From assembly GCF_964656455.1 (NCBI RefSeq), contig NC_135718.1:52295008-52359007 (forward strand): 64,000 bases of DNA, written 5' to 3'. The notes below the pieces were generated by a model that searched no databases, had not been told where the DNA came from, and saw only the letters and a list, made by a program, of their open reading frames with translations. The DNA is from Halichoerus grypus (lineage: Eukaryota > Chordata > Mammalia > Carnivora > Phocidae). The position numbers were made by a program, and so were the translations under genes. Positions 38,841-53,800 of the stretch are shown here, piece after piece (position 1 is the first letter of the stretch; each line of letters begins with the position of its first letter).

Positions 38841-41800
38841 AGAAAGAAAGAAAGACTGTCCTTTCTCCATTGAGTGGTCTTGGCATCCTTTATTTTAACA
38901 ATTTTTGCCACTATTCTTGTTGTTATGGAGGAGCAGCTTTTCAGCGGTCTTTACTCTGCCATTCCAGAAATGCCTCTCCTTCACAGAAGTTTTTTAGCTA
39001 ACCCAAACAACTAGAATTGTTGAATTATAGGGTATGACAATTTTAAATTTACTGGAGACTGCAAAATGGCTTTCCATAGTTATACCAATTTATATTTCCA
39101 TCAACTATGTATAAGAATACCATTCCCGGGCGCCTGGGTGGCTCAGATGGTTAAGCGTCTGCCTTCGGCTCAGGTCATGATCCCAGGGTCCTGGGATCGA
39201 GTCCCGCATCGGGCTCCCTGCTAGGCGGGGAGCCTGCTTCTCCCTCTGCCTCTGCCTCTCTCTCTCTCTCTCTCTCTCTCTGACTCTCATGAATAAATAA
39301 ATAAAACATTTAAAAAAAAAAAAAAAAAGAATACCATTCCCTTCACAATATTGCCAATGCTTGTTATTTTCAGACAGATTTTGCCAATCTGTGGTTTAAA
39401 ATGATATCTCATTGTTTTAATGTTCATTGCAATTATTAAGAATATCTAGCACGTTGTTATTTAAATGGTGGATTATCTAATTTCCCTTTCTATAATTTGC
39501 CTATTTATATCTTTATCAATTTTCTATTGCAAGTATATTTTAGATAAATTATAGGTAGGAGAGTGCCTATATTGCTAACCCTTTGTCAGCTATAAGTTTG
39601 TTTTTAAAAAGGTAATTTTTATAAAGGTAATTTTTAAAAAGGTATATCATAACTCTCATATAGATATAAAATAACAAAAAGGATTTAAACCAAAAAGGGT
39701 TCAAAGGAGAATCTGAAGAAGTAACCCATATATAAGCAATCAGGAATGTTGAAATGAATTTGCCAATAATTCTAAACTCATCATCAGCCACATGGCAATA
39801 ATCAATTACATCTCCACTGAACAAAATATATTTGTATATCTATGGACAAGAATACTTTGCATTATTATCAATTTTTTATAAATTAAAAATTATAAAATAG
39901 CACAAAGACAATGAAGGGCACAGGCTCCTCTGTAGAATCAGATAATCACAGAAAGAACGGTCTGTTAGACAACACCCAACATTACATTGAAAAGATACTT
40001 CAGTAATCTTTTTTGTTCATTTTGAAGTCTTTTACAAAATTTCCTATGTATGATATTCTGTAGAAAGACTCTCCCATTTTGTTCAAGAATGGAACTCTAA
40101 AGCTTGGAGGGGAAAGAGAACCTGTTCCCAGGCCCAAAAAATGGCCAATTGCCAACATTCTGGCTCCAGGAGCTAATAACATTCCTGATGCTTTCATCAT
40201 TGGTGGGCCCTATGAGGAAGAAGAAGGAGAACTCAACCACCCTGAGGTGAGAGAATTATGCAGTTTTTTGGTGATAAACTAAATGCATAGACAGATGCTA
40301 AAACACTTTTTAAATGTTTTTATATTATATATTTATTAATAACATAATATAATTAATGTTATTATATATAATACACAAAATATATTTATATATATTTGTT
40401 ACTTGTTAAAATAAAACAATTATCTAATTTTGATGAAAATGTCTCCTGACTTCTTAAGTTCAACAAACAAAATAATTTATTAAATTCAAATTTACTCTTT
40501 ATTTTAAATTTATTTATTTATTCATTTTTAAAAGATTTTATTTATTTGATAGAGAGAGAGGGAGGGAGAGCACAAGCAGGGCAGGGGGAGGAGTAGAGGG
40601 AGAGGGACAGGCAGACTCCCCACTGAACAGGGAGCCCTACTCTGGGCTGGATCCCAGGACCCTGGGATCATGACCTGAGCCAAAGGCAGACGCTTAACCA
40701 GCTGAGCCACCCGGGTGCCACAGATTTATTTATTTTTGAGTAGGTAATAATATGGTCATAGGTCATGCATATAAAAGCAAATATATATACTCAAAGGAAA
40801 AAAGACTCACAAACAAAAACATTTGGAAGAGTGAAGTTTCCTTGCAAAGAGTGCAAAGGAGTAAGATTTCAGAAAGACTGACTCAGAGACATTAGCATAG
40901 TAAAAGTCAGGGATAAAACTATTTTCCTTTAGGAAGTCTAGATTTATAGGAAGTATTCAAAAATCCTGTTATTTTCAGACTAGAACCCGTCAGGAAGACA
41001 CTATTTTTTTTATCTCAGTGTGTAAAGTGTTTATTGTTTATTTTTATTTTCTTTTTAAGTGTTTATTTGTTTTTAACTGAGTAAATAAAGTGCTTAATCA
41101 TATTGAAAGCAGGGGAAAATGTCAGTTTTGCTTTATATACCCACATATATACATACATGTATTCTTTCCCTATTGTTTGTTTGTGTTTTTACTGAAATGG
41201 TGGCATACTCACTGTTTTACAACTTGCTTTTTAGTGTACCTTGGTGATTTTTCCACATTGCTACCTAAAGAACATTCTTACTCTTTTTCTTTCTTTGCAC
41301 TTGCTGTATGACATGACATTGTATATGGACATACTTAAATTCACTTAACCAGTCTCCTATTGGTGGATGTTTAGGTTGTTGAAATTATCCTTTTCTTTTT
41401 ATTCCTCTCTTCCTCCTTCCTTTTCTGTTTCCTCCTTCCTTCCTTCCCTCATTCTTCATTTCTTCTTTTGTTCTTTCTTTCTACATCCTATACTTGTCAA
41501 GAGCAGAGAAAATGCTGCAAGCACACTTGCAAATGTTTCTTGAATGAGTTAATAATCATTAGTGGAAACATTCAAAAAAATAATTTGTAAAATGAAAATG
41601 GTTGAATTATGTTAAGTATCTGACTAAATATTTTAAATAGTTGAAATAAGTCAGGCAATATTTGGAAAACATTGTGCAGTGTCTTCTCTCATCATTGTGA
41701 TGAGTGAAAATGCATCCTGTTCTTTGATTTATATTTTTGTTTAGATCAGGTATTTTATTTTACATATTTGGATTTTATATTCCATTTTGGTTTATTTTTT

Positions 41801-44800
41801 TCTGTTTCAAATTTTTATTTAAACTCTAGTTAGTTAACATACAGTGTAATATTAGTTTCAGGAGTCCAATTTTGTTTAGTTTCATCACTTACATACAACA
41901 CCCAGTGCTCATCACAAGAGTCCTCCTTAATACCCATCACCCATCTAGCCCATCCCCTGCCCACCTCCCCTCCAGCAACCCTCAGTTTGTTCTCTATAGT
42001 TAAGAGTCCCTTATATTTTGCTCCCCCTCTTTTTTTTCTTTTCCCATATGTTCATCTGTTTTATTTCTTAAATTCCACATTTGAGTGAAATCATATGGTA
42101 TTTGCTTTCTCTGACTTATTTCACTTAGCATAATACACTGTAACTCCATCCACATCATTGCATATGGCAAGATTTCATTCTTTTTGATGGCTGAATAATA
42201 ATTCATTATATATATATTTTTTAGTTTAGATCATTGTTCTCAACCCTGGTTGCTCATTTGAATCACCTGGAAAGCTTTTAAAACAATAACAATGGCCAAG
42301 CCCTAACTGAGATCAGTTACCTAAGAATTTACTTTCAGAGGCACCTGGGTGGTGGCTCAGTCATTAAGCGCCTGCCTTCGGCTCAGGTCATGATCCCAGG
42401 GTCCTGGGATTGAGCCCCGCATCGGGCTCCCTGCTCAGCTGGAAGCCTGCTTCTCCCTCTCCCACTCCCCCTGCTTCTGTTCCCTCTCTCGCTGTGTCTC
42501 TCTCTGTCAAATAAATAAATAAAAAATCTTAAAAAAAAAAAAAAGAATTTACTTTCAAAATATCACTGTCCAGGTAGTGATTTTTTTAAAAGCTCCCAAA
42601 TAGGGACACCTGAGTGGCTCAGTCAGTTAAGCGTCTGCCTTTGGCTCAGGTCATGATCCCGGGGTCCTGGGATTGAGTCCCGCATCGGGCTCCCTGCTCA
42701 GCGGGGAGCCTGCTTCTCCCTCTGTCTGCCTCTCCCCCTGCTTGTGCTTGCTCTCTCTCTCTCTGACAAATAAATAAATAAAATCTTTAAAACTAAATAA
42801 ATAGAAAAATAAAAGCTCAGATAATTCTAATATGCATCCAGGGTTGAGAACCAGATGATTGAGGTTATATGAGTGAATATTTGGAACTTAGTGCTGGATT
42901 GTTGTAAGAATAAAAATAATTTATATTATGTATTTTATTAATAGTGAAGCACCCTAAAATTTAAGCTGTGGTAGTAGTTACAGTAGTAGTCATAGTAGTA
43001 ATAGTAGTAGTAGTAAAAGTGTTGTGATCAAATCCATTAAAAGAATGCACCACAGAATGAGCAGGATGAAGCAACAGTACACTGAGAAAACAAAAGTTTC
43101 TTACTATTTTACAGGACAGGGAATTTAGGAACCAAGCAGAGTGCATAAAGAAAAGGATTATTTGGGACTTGGAAAGTCGCTGCTACCTTGATCCTCCTGC
43201 AGTGGTCAGGTAGGAAGAGGAAGGGAATATGTCTAACCACCAAAGACTATAGGTGGGAAGAAATACTACTTTTGTTAACTTTATCTATATTTGAGTTAAG
43301 GTGATCTGAGAATCTCTTTCACCATATTTGCTAATAACAGAGTCTTTTAGTGATGGTGGCTTAACCAAGGTAGATTCTGATTTCTTTTCATATAAAACAA
43401 GTCCAGAGCTGCATGTATGGTAGCTCCAGTGTTATCAGGTATCCAGGCTCCATCTTTCTTTTTGCTCTACCTTTTTTAACATGTGCCTTCTATCCACAAG
43501 GGTGTCTCATGGTTCAAGCTGGCTGTTGGAACTCCATCCTGCACGTTCACATTCCTCACAGAAAGTTGTAAGAGAGGGCAGTGTTTATGGATAAAAAAGG
43601 ACACATGCTGGCCGTCTTAGCCCCCCTTATAGAGCCTTCCTAGAATCTGCAACCTCAGTTTATATCTCAATAGCCATCTCTAGATGCACAAGAAGCTGGG
43701 AATTATATTTTTGTTAGACACATTGTTACTCAGACTAAATCAGGAGTTAGATGCTAAAGAAGAACAGGGCACTTGATATTGTTTGGGTAACTACCAGTCT
43801 CTGTTACCTGGGGGTTAGGAAGAGGATGAGAAATAGAGGATTATCAATATATGTATAATTTGAATGAGGAACTCTGGTTTTCTTTTTCAATTCATAGACT
43901 ATTTTTTTTATTATGTTATGTTAGTCACCATACAGTACTTCATTAGATTTTGATGTAGTGTTGCATGATTCATTATTTGCGTTTAACACCCAGTGCTCAT
44001 TGCAATACGTGCCCTCCTTAATACCACCACCAGGCTAGACTATTTTTAAGAACAATGTTAGAATTACAGAAAAATTGAGCAGATATTTCAGAAAATTCCT
44101 ATGTACTTCTGGTTCCCCACATGACTGTGGTGCATAATATAAATATACATTCTTGGCTTTGACTTGCTGATATTTTGTTAAGGATACATTATTGCTATCA
44201 TTACTTTGAACAGTTATCTATTTGATCAATTAAAAATAAGAAAAATTTCCATCTCTTTCTTTACATTTCCATCTCCCTATTACATTATCTGCAGGTTGTC
44301 TGCTTTTTCCATTAGAGTTCTTAACATATTAATCATAGTTATTTTAAATTCCCTATATGATCATTTCAAAATATGTGTCATATCTGAGTCTAGTTCTTAT
44401 GTTGTGTCTCTTTTGTATTTTTTTCTTGCCTTTTACTATTCCTTGTAATTTTTTATTGAAAGTTGGACATTATGTATTGGGTAATAAGAAGTGAGGTGAT
44501 TAGGGTTTTTAGTGTGAAGTTTTCTGTTAATCTGGCTAGGAGCTGGGCTGTGTTTAATGTTTGCTATATATGTAGGTGCTAGAGGCTTCCGTTTCCTTTT
44601 TTGCTCTTCCCCTGTTGTGTTTGGGTTTGCCTAAGAACTTTTCTTAGGTAGGGTCTATGTTTTGCAGTCTCTCTGTTATAATCCACTGTTACTATACTGG
44701 AACCCTGTTGATATGGTGGGAAGGTGTTGGGAAGGGGAAGTGTTTTATAATCCTTTGGTTAAATCTCAGTATTTTAATGGATTGACTCCCTGGGCTGTGA

Positions 44801-47800
44801 CCTTCAGAAGTGTTTAACAACATTTTTTACTTATTATGTGAGACAGGAAGGCTAGACAGAGCTGGAGTTGTCTAATTGACCTTCCCCTGGGTCAGATAAG
44901 GCTCTGGTAAAGTAGTTTCCCTTAAAGAGTAGGCTTTTTTTTTTTTAAGATTTTATTTATTCATTTGAGACACAGAGATACAGAGACAGAGAGAGAGAGA
45001 GAGCATGAGCAGGGGGAGAGACAGAGGGAGAGGGAGAAGCTAGCTCCCTGCTGAGCCAGGAGCCCAATGTGGGGCTCGATCCCAGGACCCTGGGATCATG
45101 ACCCGAGCTGAAGGCAGACGCTTAACATCTGAGCCACCCAGGTGCCCCAAGAGTAGGCTTTTGTTATGGATAACACTCCAGGCATATTTCAAAATGGTTA
45201 CTTTTCCCTTCTTTCTGCCTAAGAGGATTTTTCTCATATCTTCACCATGAATATTTGATGGGGCCCCTTGCTTTAAAACCATAAAACTATGGGGCTCTCG
45301 TAAGACTGGGCTTCTAGCAGTCTATAACTTTGGCTAATCCTGCCTCCAGCAATTTGTCAAAATTACCATTAAAGTGTTTCCACCAGTTACTGGCTCTGTT
45401 ACTTTTTCCTACCTGTAAGCTGATCTCAGCCGTGATTCTCTATACTTCCGTGTATCTCCAAATTTCAGGGTGGTAATTGGCCCCACGAACTTAATCCTTA
45501 GATGGATCTAAGAAAGGTCATTGATTTTTCAGTTTGATTGGGGTTTTTTTGTTGTTGTTTTTGTTCTAAGAACAGGAGCAACAACTTCTAAACACTTTAC
45601 GTGTCAGAGCTGACACTGTAAGTCCTACTTTATTTCCACAGGAGAAATAAATATATTTTATACTATTTGCATACTTGTGTGATTATTTCTTTAGAATAAA
45701 TCACTAGAAGTGGAATTTCTGGGTCAAAGATTATGACCATTTTAAGGCTTTTGCTTCATATTGCCCCCCCCCCCCAAAAAGTATAGTTTCCCTCTGCTAG
45801 CAGTATAGTAGAATTATTTTGGAATTTATAGATTTGGAAAGGTTTAAAAAACCCACCTACCTAATAAAAATATTTATATATGTGTGCCTATTCCGTTACT
45901 TTTTTAAAGAGTTATTCATTTTGAGAGAGAGGGAGAGAAAGAGAGTGAGGGGGCGGGGAGGGGGTGAGGGGGAGGGACAAAGGGAGCAGCAGAAGAGAGA
46001 GTCTCCCAAGCAGGCTCCACACTGAGCCCTGAGCCCCATGCGGGGCTCATTCACGCAGGGATCAGTCCCAGAAGCCCAAGATCGGGACCTGAGCCCAAAC
46101 CAAGAGTTGGTTGCCTAGCTGACTGCACCACCCAGGCACCCCTCCATTACTTTTTAAAGGAGAAGAATACTTCCCTTTAAATTACACTAACCTCATTTTT
46201 GTATATAATGTTAATGGACTGATTTTTGATTTGTAGTTTTCAGAAGCGAATTGCTGATTGTCGATTTTGGCCTGTAGAGATCACAAGAGTTCCTCTGACT
46301 ACTGCACCCAAAGGGAAAGCTGCAAAATTTGATAAGGTTAATTTGTTTGCTTAAAAATATTTATATAAGAAATGTCTGGTTAGACCCAACCTTTTATTTT
46401 TTTATTTTTTAAAAAGACTTTATTTATTTATTTGACAGAGAGAGACACAGTGAGAGAGGGAAAACAAGCAGGGGGAGCAGGAGAGGGAGAAGCAGGCTTC
46501 CCACGGAGCAGGGAGCCCGATGCTGGGCTCGATCCCAGGACCCTGGAATCATGACCTGAGCCAAAGGCAGACGCTTAATGACTGAGCCACCCAGGCGTCC
46601 CTAGACCCAACCTTTTATTCTGCTTCTAATTCTGATACCAACGGAGTGTGTGAACTGATGTGGCTGCTCTCTAGAGTGACCAACTTAACCTGATTTACCA
46701 AGTAGTTTCCTGGTGTTAGCACTGAAAATCTCATGTCCCAGGAAACTCTCCTGTCCCTGGCAAATCAAGATAACTGGTCACCCTAGCTCCCCATTGTTCA
46801 CTAAAAATTGTTTAGACTTTATTCCCAGATATCCTATTTCCCTTTAGCTCTTTATTATAGTTTTACCATCAATAAAACCACACAAAATAGCCATTTTTAT
46901 AGGGCACAGTAGTTAAATATTGGCGATATGGTTCAACCTAATGCATTTTCCTGAATTTCTTTTAGACATCCTACTTACAATGTTTTAGCCTGCTAATTAG
47001 AGTAATAGAATTCATTGATGTACATTATTCTGAAAAGATCTAGTTTTGTGAGCCTAGAACATGTTCTCTATTATTTTATTTGTGCATGTCTGGTCTTTTC
47101 TGCTTGTTCATAAATTCTTTGAGGGTAGGAATCCTGTCATAGACTGCTTTGTGTCCTCCACAGCACCTAGCATGATTCATGGTATACCACAGATACTTAA
47201 CAAGTACCTAAATTATTTTATTGACTTTTAAAATAGAGTTTTTTGCATAATAAAAATACTACTACTAGTAATCACTTCTCCCTTTGTAATATATAATGTA
47301 CATTGGCTAACTTTCCTTAACAATACAATATTATTACATGAACATAGGACTTTTTAATCTAATTTCTAATTATTATAATATGTGAAATAAAAAGATTATT
47401 TTTAATCTTGTGGGGATTAAATGTATTTTCTTTTGCTAAATTGATTTTTTCCCTATTAAAGTTTTCTATGGCAAACCATACATCCATTAAAAATTACGTT
47501 GTTATATTAATTAACATGTTACTCATCTTTGTAATGGGAGTTTAGATGAAATTAGAGATGGAAAATACATGATAGGAGACTATCATTCATTCTTGTCATC
47601 CATGGCAGATATTACTGATTAATCAAAACACTCTTTCTTTCTGAACTCAGATAAAGATACAGAATCTTTCTCAATACAGTACTCTGAAACAAATCCACCA
47701 ATTTATTGGAATTTAGGCATAAGTTAAAGTCTATTTGTCATCACTGGTCTGGAGGATTTGTAAGGTCCCTTTCACTCATAAAAATCTATAAATTAAAGCT

Positions 47801-50800
47801 AAAAGTCACAGCTTCTGATTCTTTCCATTGTTGTTGTTTTTATTTTACAAAGCTTCACTTTTTCCTTAGAAGCAACATGGTGAAATTGACTTTTTGGTTG
47901 AATACATATATTATCAATTAATTTGAGTATGTGTTGATCTAACTACTGTCTTTACTATTCATTAACACTGTTTATATGCATTATTTCAGTGATCATGGTA
48001 TTATTAAACCCATTTTGAATATAAAGAAATGTAGATCCAAAATATCTATGTAACTGACCCAAAGCCAAAGTTAAGTAGCATAGCTAGTTCCTAAAGCCAG
48101 GTCTTTGAATGACTAAGTCAGAGCTCCATACCTTATGCTACATTGCTCTATAGCACTAACAGCTCTCTGGTTTTAATCCTTTAGGCTGATGATGAAAGTC
48201 AGCTTTCATTTCATGGTGTGGCATATGTTAATATGGTCCCATTGCTGTATCCAGGTGTGAAGAGAATTCGGGGAGCTTTTCATGTTTACCCTTACCTAGA
48301 CAGTACAGTCTATGAAAAGGTAAGAAAAAATTATATAGAAGGTATTATCCTAATTTATCCTTTATGTATGTGTTTATTTACATCTTTAGCATACACATCT
48401 TTGCAATTGAAATTTGGAACCAGTTGGTATACTAGGATGTTAAATATAGCACCTTGCAGTCATTCTGTCATTGAACCTTAAAAACTTGAGGATAATGAAA
48501 AGTCAAAAACTGGAAACAACCTAAATCTCCATCAACCGGTGAACAGAAAAACAAATTTTGTTGTATATCTATATAATGAAATACTACTCAGTAGTAAAAA
48601 AGGAATGACCTATTCATACATGCAACATGGATGAATCTCAAATGCATTATGCTAAATGAAAGAAGCCAGATAAAAGAGAGTACAGAATGTATGATTCCAT
48701 TTAAATAGAATTCTAGGAAAATAGTCTGTAGTGACATAAAGCAGACCAGTGGTTGCTTGGGAACAGGAATAGAGCAAAGGAGGGATTATAAAAGAATGTG
48801 AGGAAAGTATTAGGGATGAGGGAAATGTTGGTTATCTTGACTGTGGTGATGGTTTCACATGTGTATACATGTGTCAAAATTCATCAAATTGTATACTTTA
48901 AATATGTAGTTTATTATATTTCAATTTTACTCAATAAAGTCAGATACACAATCTTTAGGAAATGAAAGAAGTCTAGTGTGTTAAGTATGTAAAAACTTAA
49001 ATCCATGAGCTGATTAATGAGCTACAATATGGTTCTTTCCATTTTCAGGTGTTAAAATGTTAAAATCATCTATCTTTTTACCTATCTATATGTCTACATA
49101 TAAATAGAGAATATATATATATATTTCCCCCAAGCAAAAAGTCACTTTACCATGTTGTTTCTTAGGAGAAAGTGAGTCTTTATAATAAACATAACAATAA
49201 TAAAAAAAACATTAGTCTTTCATCATTATTAAGACAGCTATTTTTCAATAATAGAGTCATGAAAGACCTATCATCTATTTACAAACCAGCTAAGTAGTAA
49301 ATTCTTTCTATATAAGTATCCTTTAATCAAAAATCACACTTATAAGGAGGTATCTTAAGGAAATAATTTGATAGGATCAAAAACTCCATATTCATAAAAA
49401 CTTTTTGGGATCTATAATAGTAAAAACTAAAAATAAGTTTAAATGTCTAATAATAAAGGTTTAGTAAATTATTATAAATAAAAATGATAAATTTGTGTCC
49501 ATTAAATTGTTAATGTTTTATAAATAGTTAAATGGACAAAAAGAATGCCAAAATGTTACATATAGCATAGATCAAAATAAATTCTGAAAGAGTTTATTAG
49601 AATAGTTAAATGTGAAGAATATAAAAGTTGAAGTGACTATTAATTAAAAGATACGAATTCCGGGAAGACTTCCTAGGCTTGAAAGCAATGAAAGATATAA
49701 AAGATTTAGATTACCAAAAAGTGAATAGCTTCTATGTGTAGAAGAAGCCATCATAAACAAAATTACAATGTAACCGAAAAACTGGGGGGAATATTTGGAT
49801 ACATATCTGAAAGATGGCTATTATTCCTAAAATATAAAGCACTTTATCAAACTAATAAGAAAAACACATCGATTTTTTCTTAAAGGGCAAAGTACATGAA
49901 ATAGCAGATCACAAAAGAAGAAATGTCAATGGCGAATAAATAAAAGAAGAAATGTTTGGCCTTATCTATAATCAAAAAATTGCAAATTAAAATAATAATA
50001 AAATATCATTTTCCCTGTAAAATTAGACAATTCTTTAAAATATGATAATGGGGGTGCCTGGGTGGCTCAGTTGTTAAGCATCTGACTTCGGCTCAGGTCA
50101 TGATCCCAGGGTCCTGGGATCAAGCCCCGCATCAGGCTCTCTGCTCGGTGGGGAGCCTGCTTCTCCCTCTCCCACTCCCCCGGCTTGTGTTCCCTCTCTT
50201 GCTGTGTCTCTCTGTCAAATAAATAAATAAAACCCTTAAAAAATATATGATAGTGCCCATTGGTGGCAAAGGTGTAGTAAAACAACAACTCTCATTCACT
50301 ACTAGAAGTGTAAATTAGTACAAACTGCAAAAAAAAAAAAAAAAATTGTCAGTATGTATTAAGAAGCTTAGAATGCTTAAATCTTTTCCCATAGTATTCC
50401 TACTTCTAGGAATCTATTTTAAGGGAATAAGTAGAATTGTATCCAAATTTTACTACATGAAGATATTCTTAGGAATCTGAGGGAAACAGTATACCATAAT
50501 TGAAAGGTTATAGGCCTTGATGTCAGTCAGCCTCTAGCTTGAATTCTGGAACTGCCATTCACTAGCTGGGTGACTTCAGGCAAGTGACTAAGTTTCTCTC
50601 AAGTTTAGTTTATTTGTCAATAAAATGAAGACAATGCTCATTTCCTAGAGTTGTTTTACATATTAAATGAGGTAAAATATGTAAAGCACTATGGGGAATA
50701 GTTGACACACAGACATCTTTATCTATTACTTTTATTATATCCATATGGTTGGAGAATATTGTGCATATATTAAAAATTATCCTTATGAAAATTTTAAAAA

Positions 50801-53800
50801 CATAAGAGGATGTATGTGATAGTCTATTAAATAAAAAATCAGGATATAAAATTACATTCAATGTGATCACAACTTTTTAAAAATATATAATCATAATTTT
50901 AAATATATATGAAAAATATTAGAAAATCTTTTTGTCTATGTCTGAGTGAGGAGCTTGTCAAATTTTCTATCCACCCACCCCCAAAAGCAACTATAAAGCT
51001 GGACAAATTGACAAAAAATCATTTCAGCACTCTGGAAATTGACCAAAGGCATCAACAAACCGAGAAGTATTAATGCATGAAAAACTATGAAGTTTGAGGC
51101 ATTCTTGCTTAGGGCTGCTCCTAAAACTTACCTAAGCTCTTCCCTACTCCACTCCTTCGGCTTAATCAGTGCAGTGATTCTGCTGCCATAGAAGCTTCAC
51201 ACAATTTGGAGCAGTGGGTTGAGGACCTATGCCCAGTGATGTTGTTGGTTGAAATGGATATCTTGTGGAGAGCAACCAACATAATTGTAATCAGAGTCCC
51301 AGGAGAGAAGAGAGAGAGTAAGAGACAGAAATGATACATGAAGAAATAATGTCTGGAAATGACCCATTTTTTAAAATTAACATACAATGTATTATTTTTT
51401 TCTGGGGTACAGGTCTGTGATTCATCAGTCTTACACAATTCACAGCACTCACCATAGCACATACCCTCCCCAATGTCCATCACCCAGCTACCCCATCCCT
51501 CCCACCTCACTCCACTCCAGCAATCCTGTTTGTTTCCTGAGATTAAGAGTCTCTTATAGTTTGTCTCCCTCTCTGGTTTCATCTTGTTTCATTTTTCCCT
51601 CCCTTCCCCTATGATCCTCTGTCTTTTTTCTCAAATTCCTCATATCAGTGAGATCATATGATACTTGTCTTTCTCTGATTGACTTATTTCGCTTAGCATA
51701 ATACCCTCTAGTTCCATCCACGTCATTGCAAATGGGAAGATTTCCTTTTTTTTTTTGATGGCGCATAATATACCATTGTATATATATATACTACATCTTC
51801 TTTATCCATTCATCTGCTGATGGACATCTAGGCTCTTTCCATAGTTTGGCTATTGTGGACAATGCTGCTATAAACATTGGGGTGCAGGTGCCCCTTCGGA
51901 TCACTACATTTGTATGTTTGGGGTAAATACCCAGTAGCGCAATTGCTCGGTCGTAGGGTAGCTCTATTTTCAACTTTTTAAGGAACCTCCATACCGTTTT
52001 CTAGAGTGGCTGCACCAGCTTGCATTCCCACCAACAGTGTAGGAGGGTTCCCCATTCTCCGCATCCTTGCCCAAATCTGTCATTTCCTGACTTGTTAATT
52101 TTAGCCATTCTGATGGGTGTGAGGTGGTATCTCATTGAGGTTTTGATTTGTATTTCCCTGATACTGAGTGATGTTGAGCACTTTTTCATGTGTCTGTTGG
52201 CCATTTGGATGTCTTCTTTGCAGAAATGTTTGTTCATGTCTTCTGCCCATTTCTTGATTGGATTATTGGTTCTCTGGGTGTTGAGTTTGATAAGTTCTTT
52301 ATAGATTTTGGATACTGGCCCTTTATCTGATATGTCATTTGCAAATATCTTCTCCCATTCTGTCGGTTGTCTCTTGGTTTTGTTGACTGTTTCCTTTGCT
52401 GTGCAAAAGCTTTTTATCTTGATGAAGTCCCAGTAGTTCATTTTTGCCCTTGCTTCCCTTGCCTTTGGCAATGTTTCTAGGAAGAAGTTTCTGCGGCTGA
52501 GGTCGAAGAGGTTGCTGCCTGTGTTCTCCTCTAGGATTTTGATGGATTCCTGTCTCACATTTAGGTTTTTCATCCATTTTGAGTCTATTTTTGTGTGTGG
52601 TGTAAGGAAATGGTCCAATTTCATTCTTCTGCATGTGGCTGTCCAATTTTCCCAACACCATTTGTTGAAGAGACTTTTTTCCATTGGACATTCTTTCCTG
52701 CTTTGTCAAAGATTAGTTGACCATAGAGTTGAGGGTCCATTTCTGGGCTCTCTATTCTGTTCCATTGATCTATGTGTCTGTTTTTGTGGCAGTACCATAC
52801 TGTCTTGATGATGACAGCTTTGGTTTTTTTTTGTTTTTTTGTTTTTAATTTTTTATTGTTATGTTAATCACCATACATTACATTATTAGTTTTTGATGTA
52901 GTGTTCCATGATTCATTGTTTGTGCATAACACCCAGTGCTCCATGCAGAATGTGCCCTCTTTAATACCCATCACCAGGCTAACCCATCCTCCCACCCCCC
53001 TCCCCTCTAGAACCCTCAGTTTGTTTTTCAGAGTCCATCATCTCTCATGGTTCATCTCCCCCTCCGATTTCCCCACCCTTCATTCTTCCCCTCCTGCTAT
53101 CTTCTTCTTTTTTTTTTTCTTAACATATATTGCATTATTTGTTTCAGAGGTACAGATCTGTGATTCAACAGTCTTGCACAATTCACAGCACTCACCATAG
53201 CACATGCCCTCCCCAATGTCTATCACCCAGCCACCCCATCCCTCCCACCCCACCCCCCACTCCAGCAACCCTCAGTTTGTTTCCTGAGATTAAGAATTCC
53301 TCATATCAGTGAGGTCATATGATACATGTCTTTCTCTAATTGACTTATTTTGCTGATGATGACAGCTTTGTAATAGAGCTTGAAGTCCGGAATTGTGATG
53401 CCACCAGCTTTGCTTTTCTTTTTCAATATTCCTCTGGCTATTCGGGGTCTTTTCTGGTTCCACACGAATTTTAGGATTATTTGTTCCATTTCTTTGAAAA
53501 AAGTTGATGGTATTTTGATAGGGATTGCATTAAATGTGTAGATTGCTCTGGGTAGCATTGACATTTTCACAATATTTGTTCTTCCAGTCCATGAGCATGG
53601 AAAGTTTTTCCATTTCTTTGTGTCTTCCTCAATTTCTTTCATGAGTGTTCTATAGTTTTCTGAGTACAGATTCTTTGCCTCTTTGGTTAGATTTATTCCT
53701 AGGTATCTTATGGTGTTGGGTGCAATTGTAAATGGGATCGACTCCTAAATTTCTCTTTCTTCTGTCTTGTTGTTGGTGTATAGAAATGCAACTGATTTTT

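Larger units (their letters stand above)
38049..38905 (-). mobile_element. Old antisense L1 split by two SINEs
   Basis: L1 ORF2 text at 38049-38291, 38487-38527 and 38857-38905, interrupted by a minus-strand SINE and then a plus-strand SINE with a GAAA microsatellite. Confidence 0.65.
42228..42862. mobile_element. hAT-type TIR element split by two SINEs
   Basis: TTCTCAACCCTGG at the left and CCAGGGTTGAGAA at the right form inverted termini around GAATCACCTGG-type internal sequence, as in small Charlie/MER elements. SINEs sit at 42338-42542 and 42604-42811. Confidence 0.7.

Noticed and set aside
38571..38911. Phe/Leu/Ser-rich frames resembling membrane proteins
   Set aside because: Translation of the GAAA microsatellite and the flanking SINE.
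40079..40282. Stand-alone small ORF
   Set aside because: It is CFAP70 exon 7 read through its donor into the intron.
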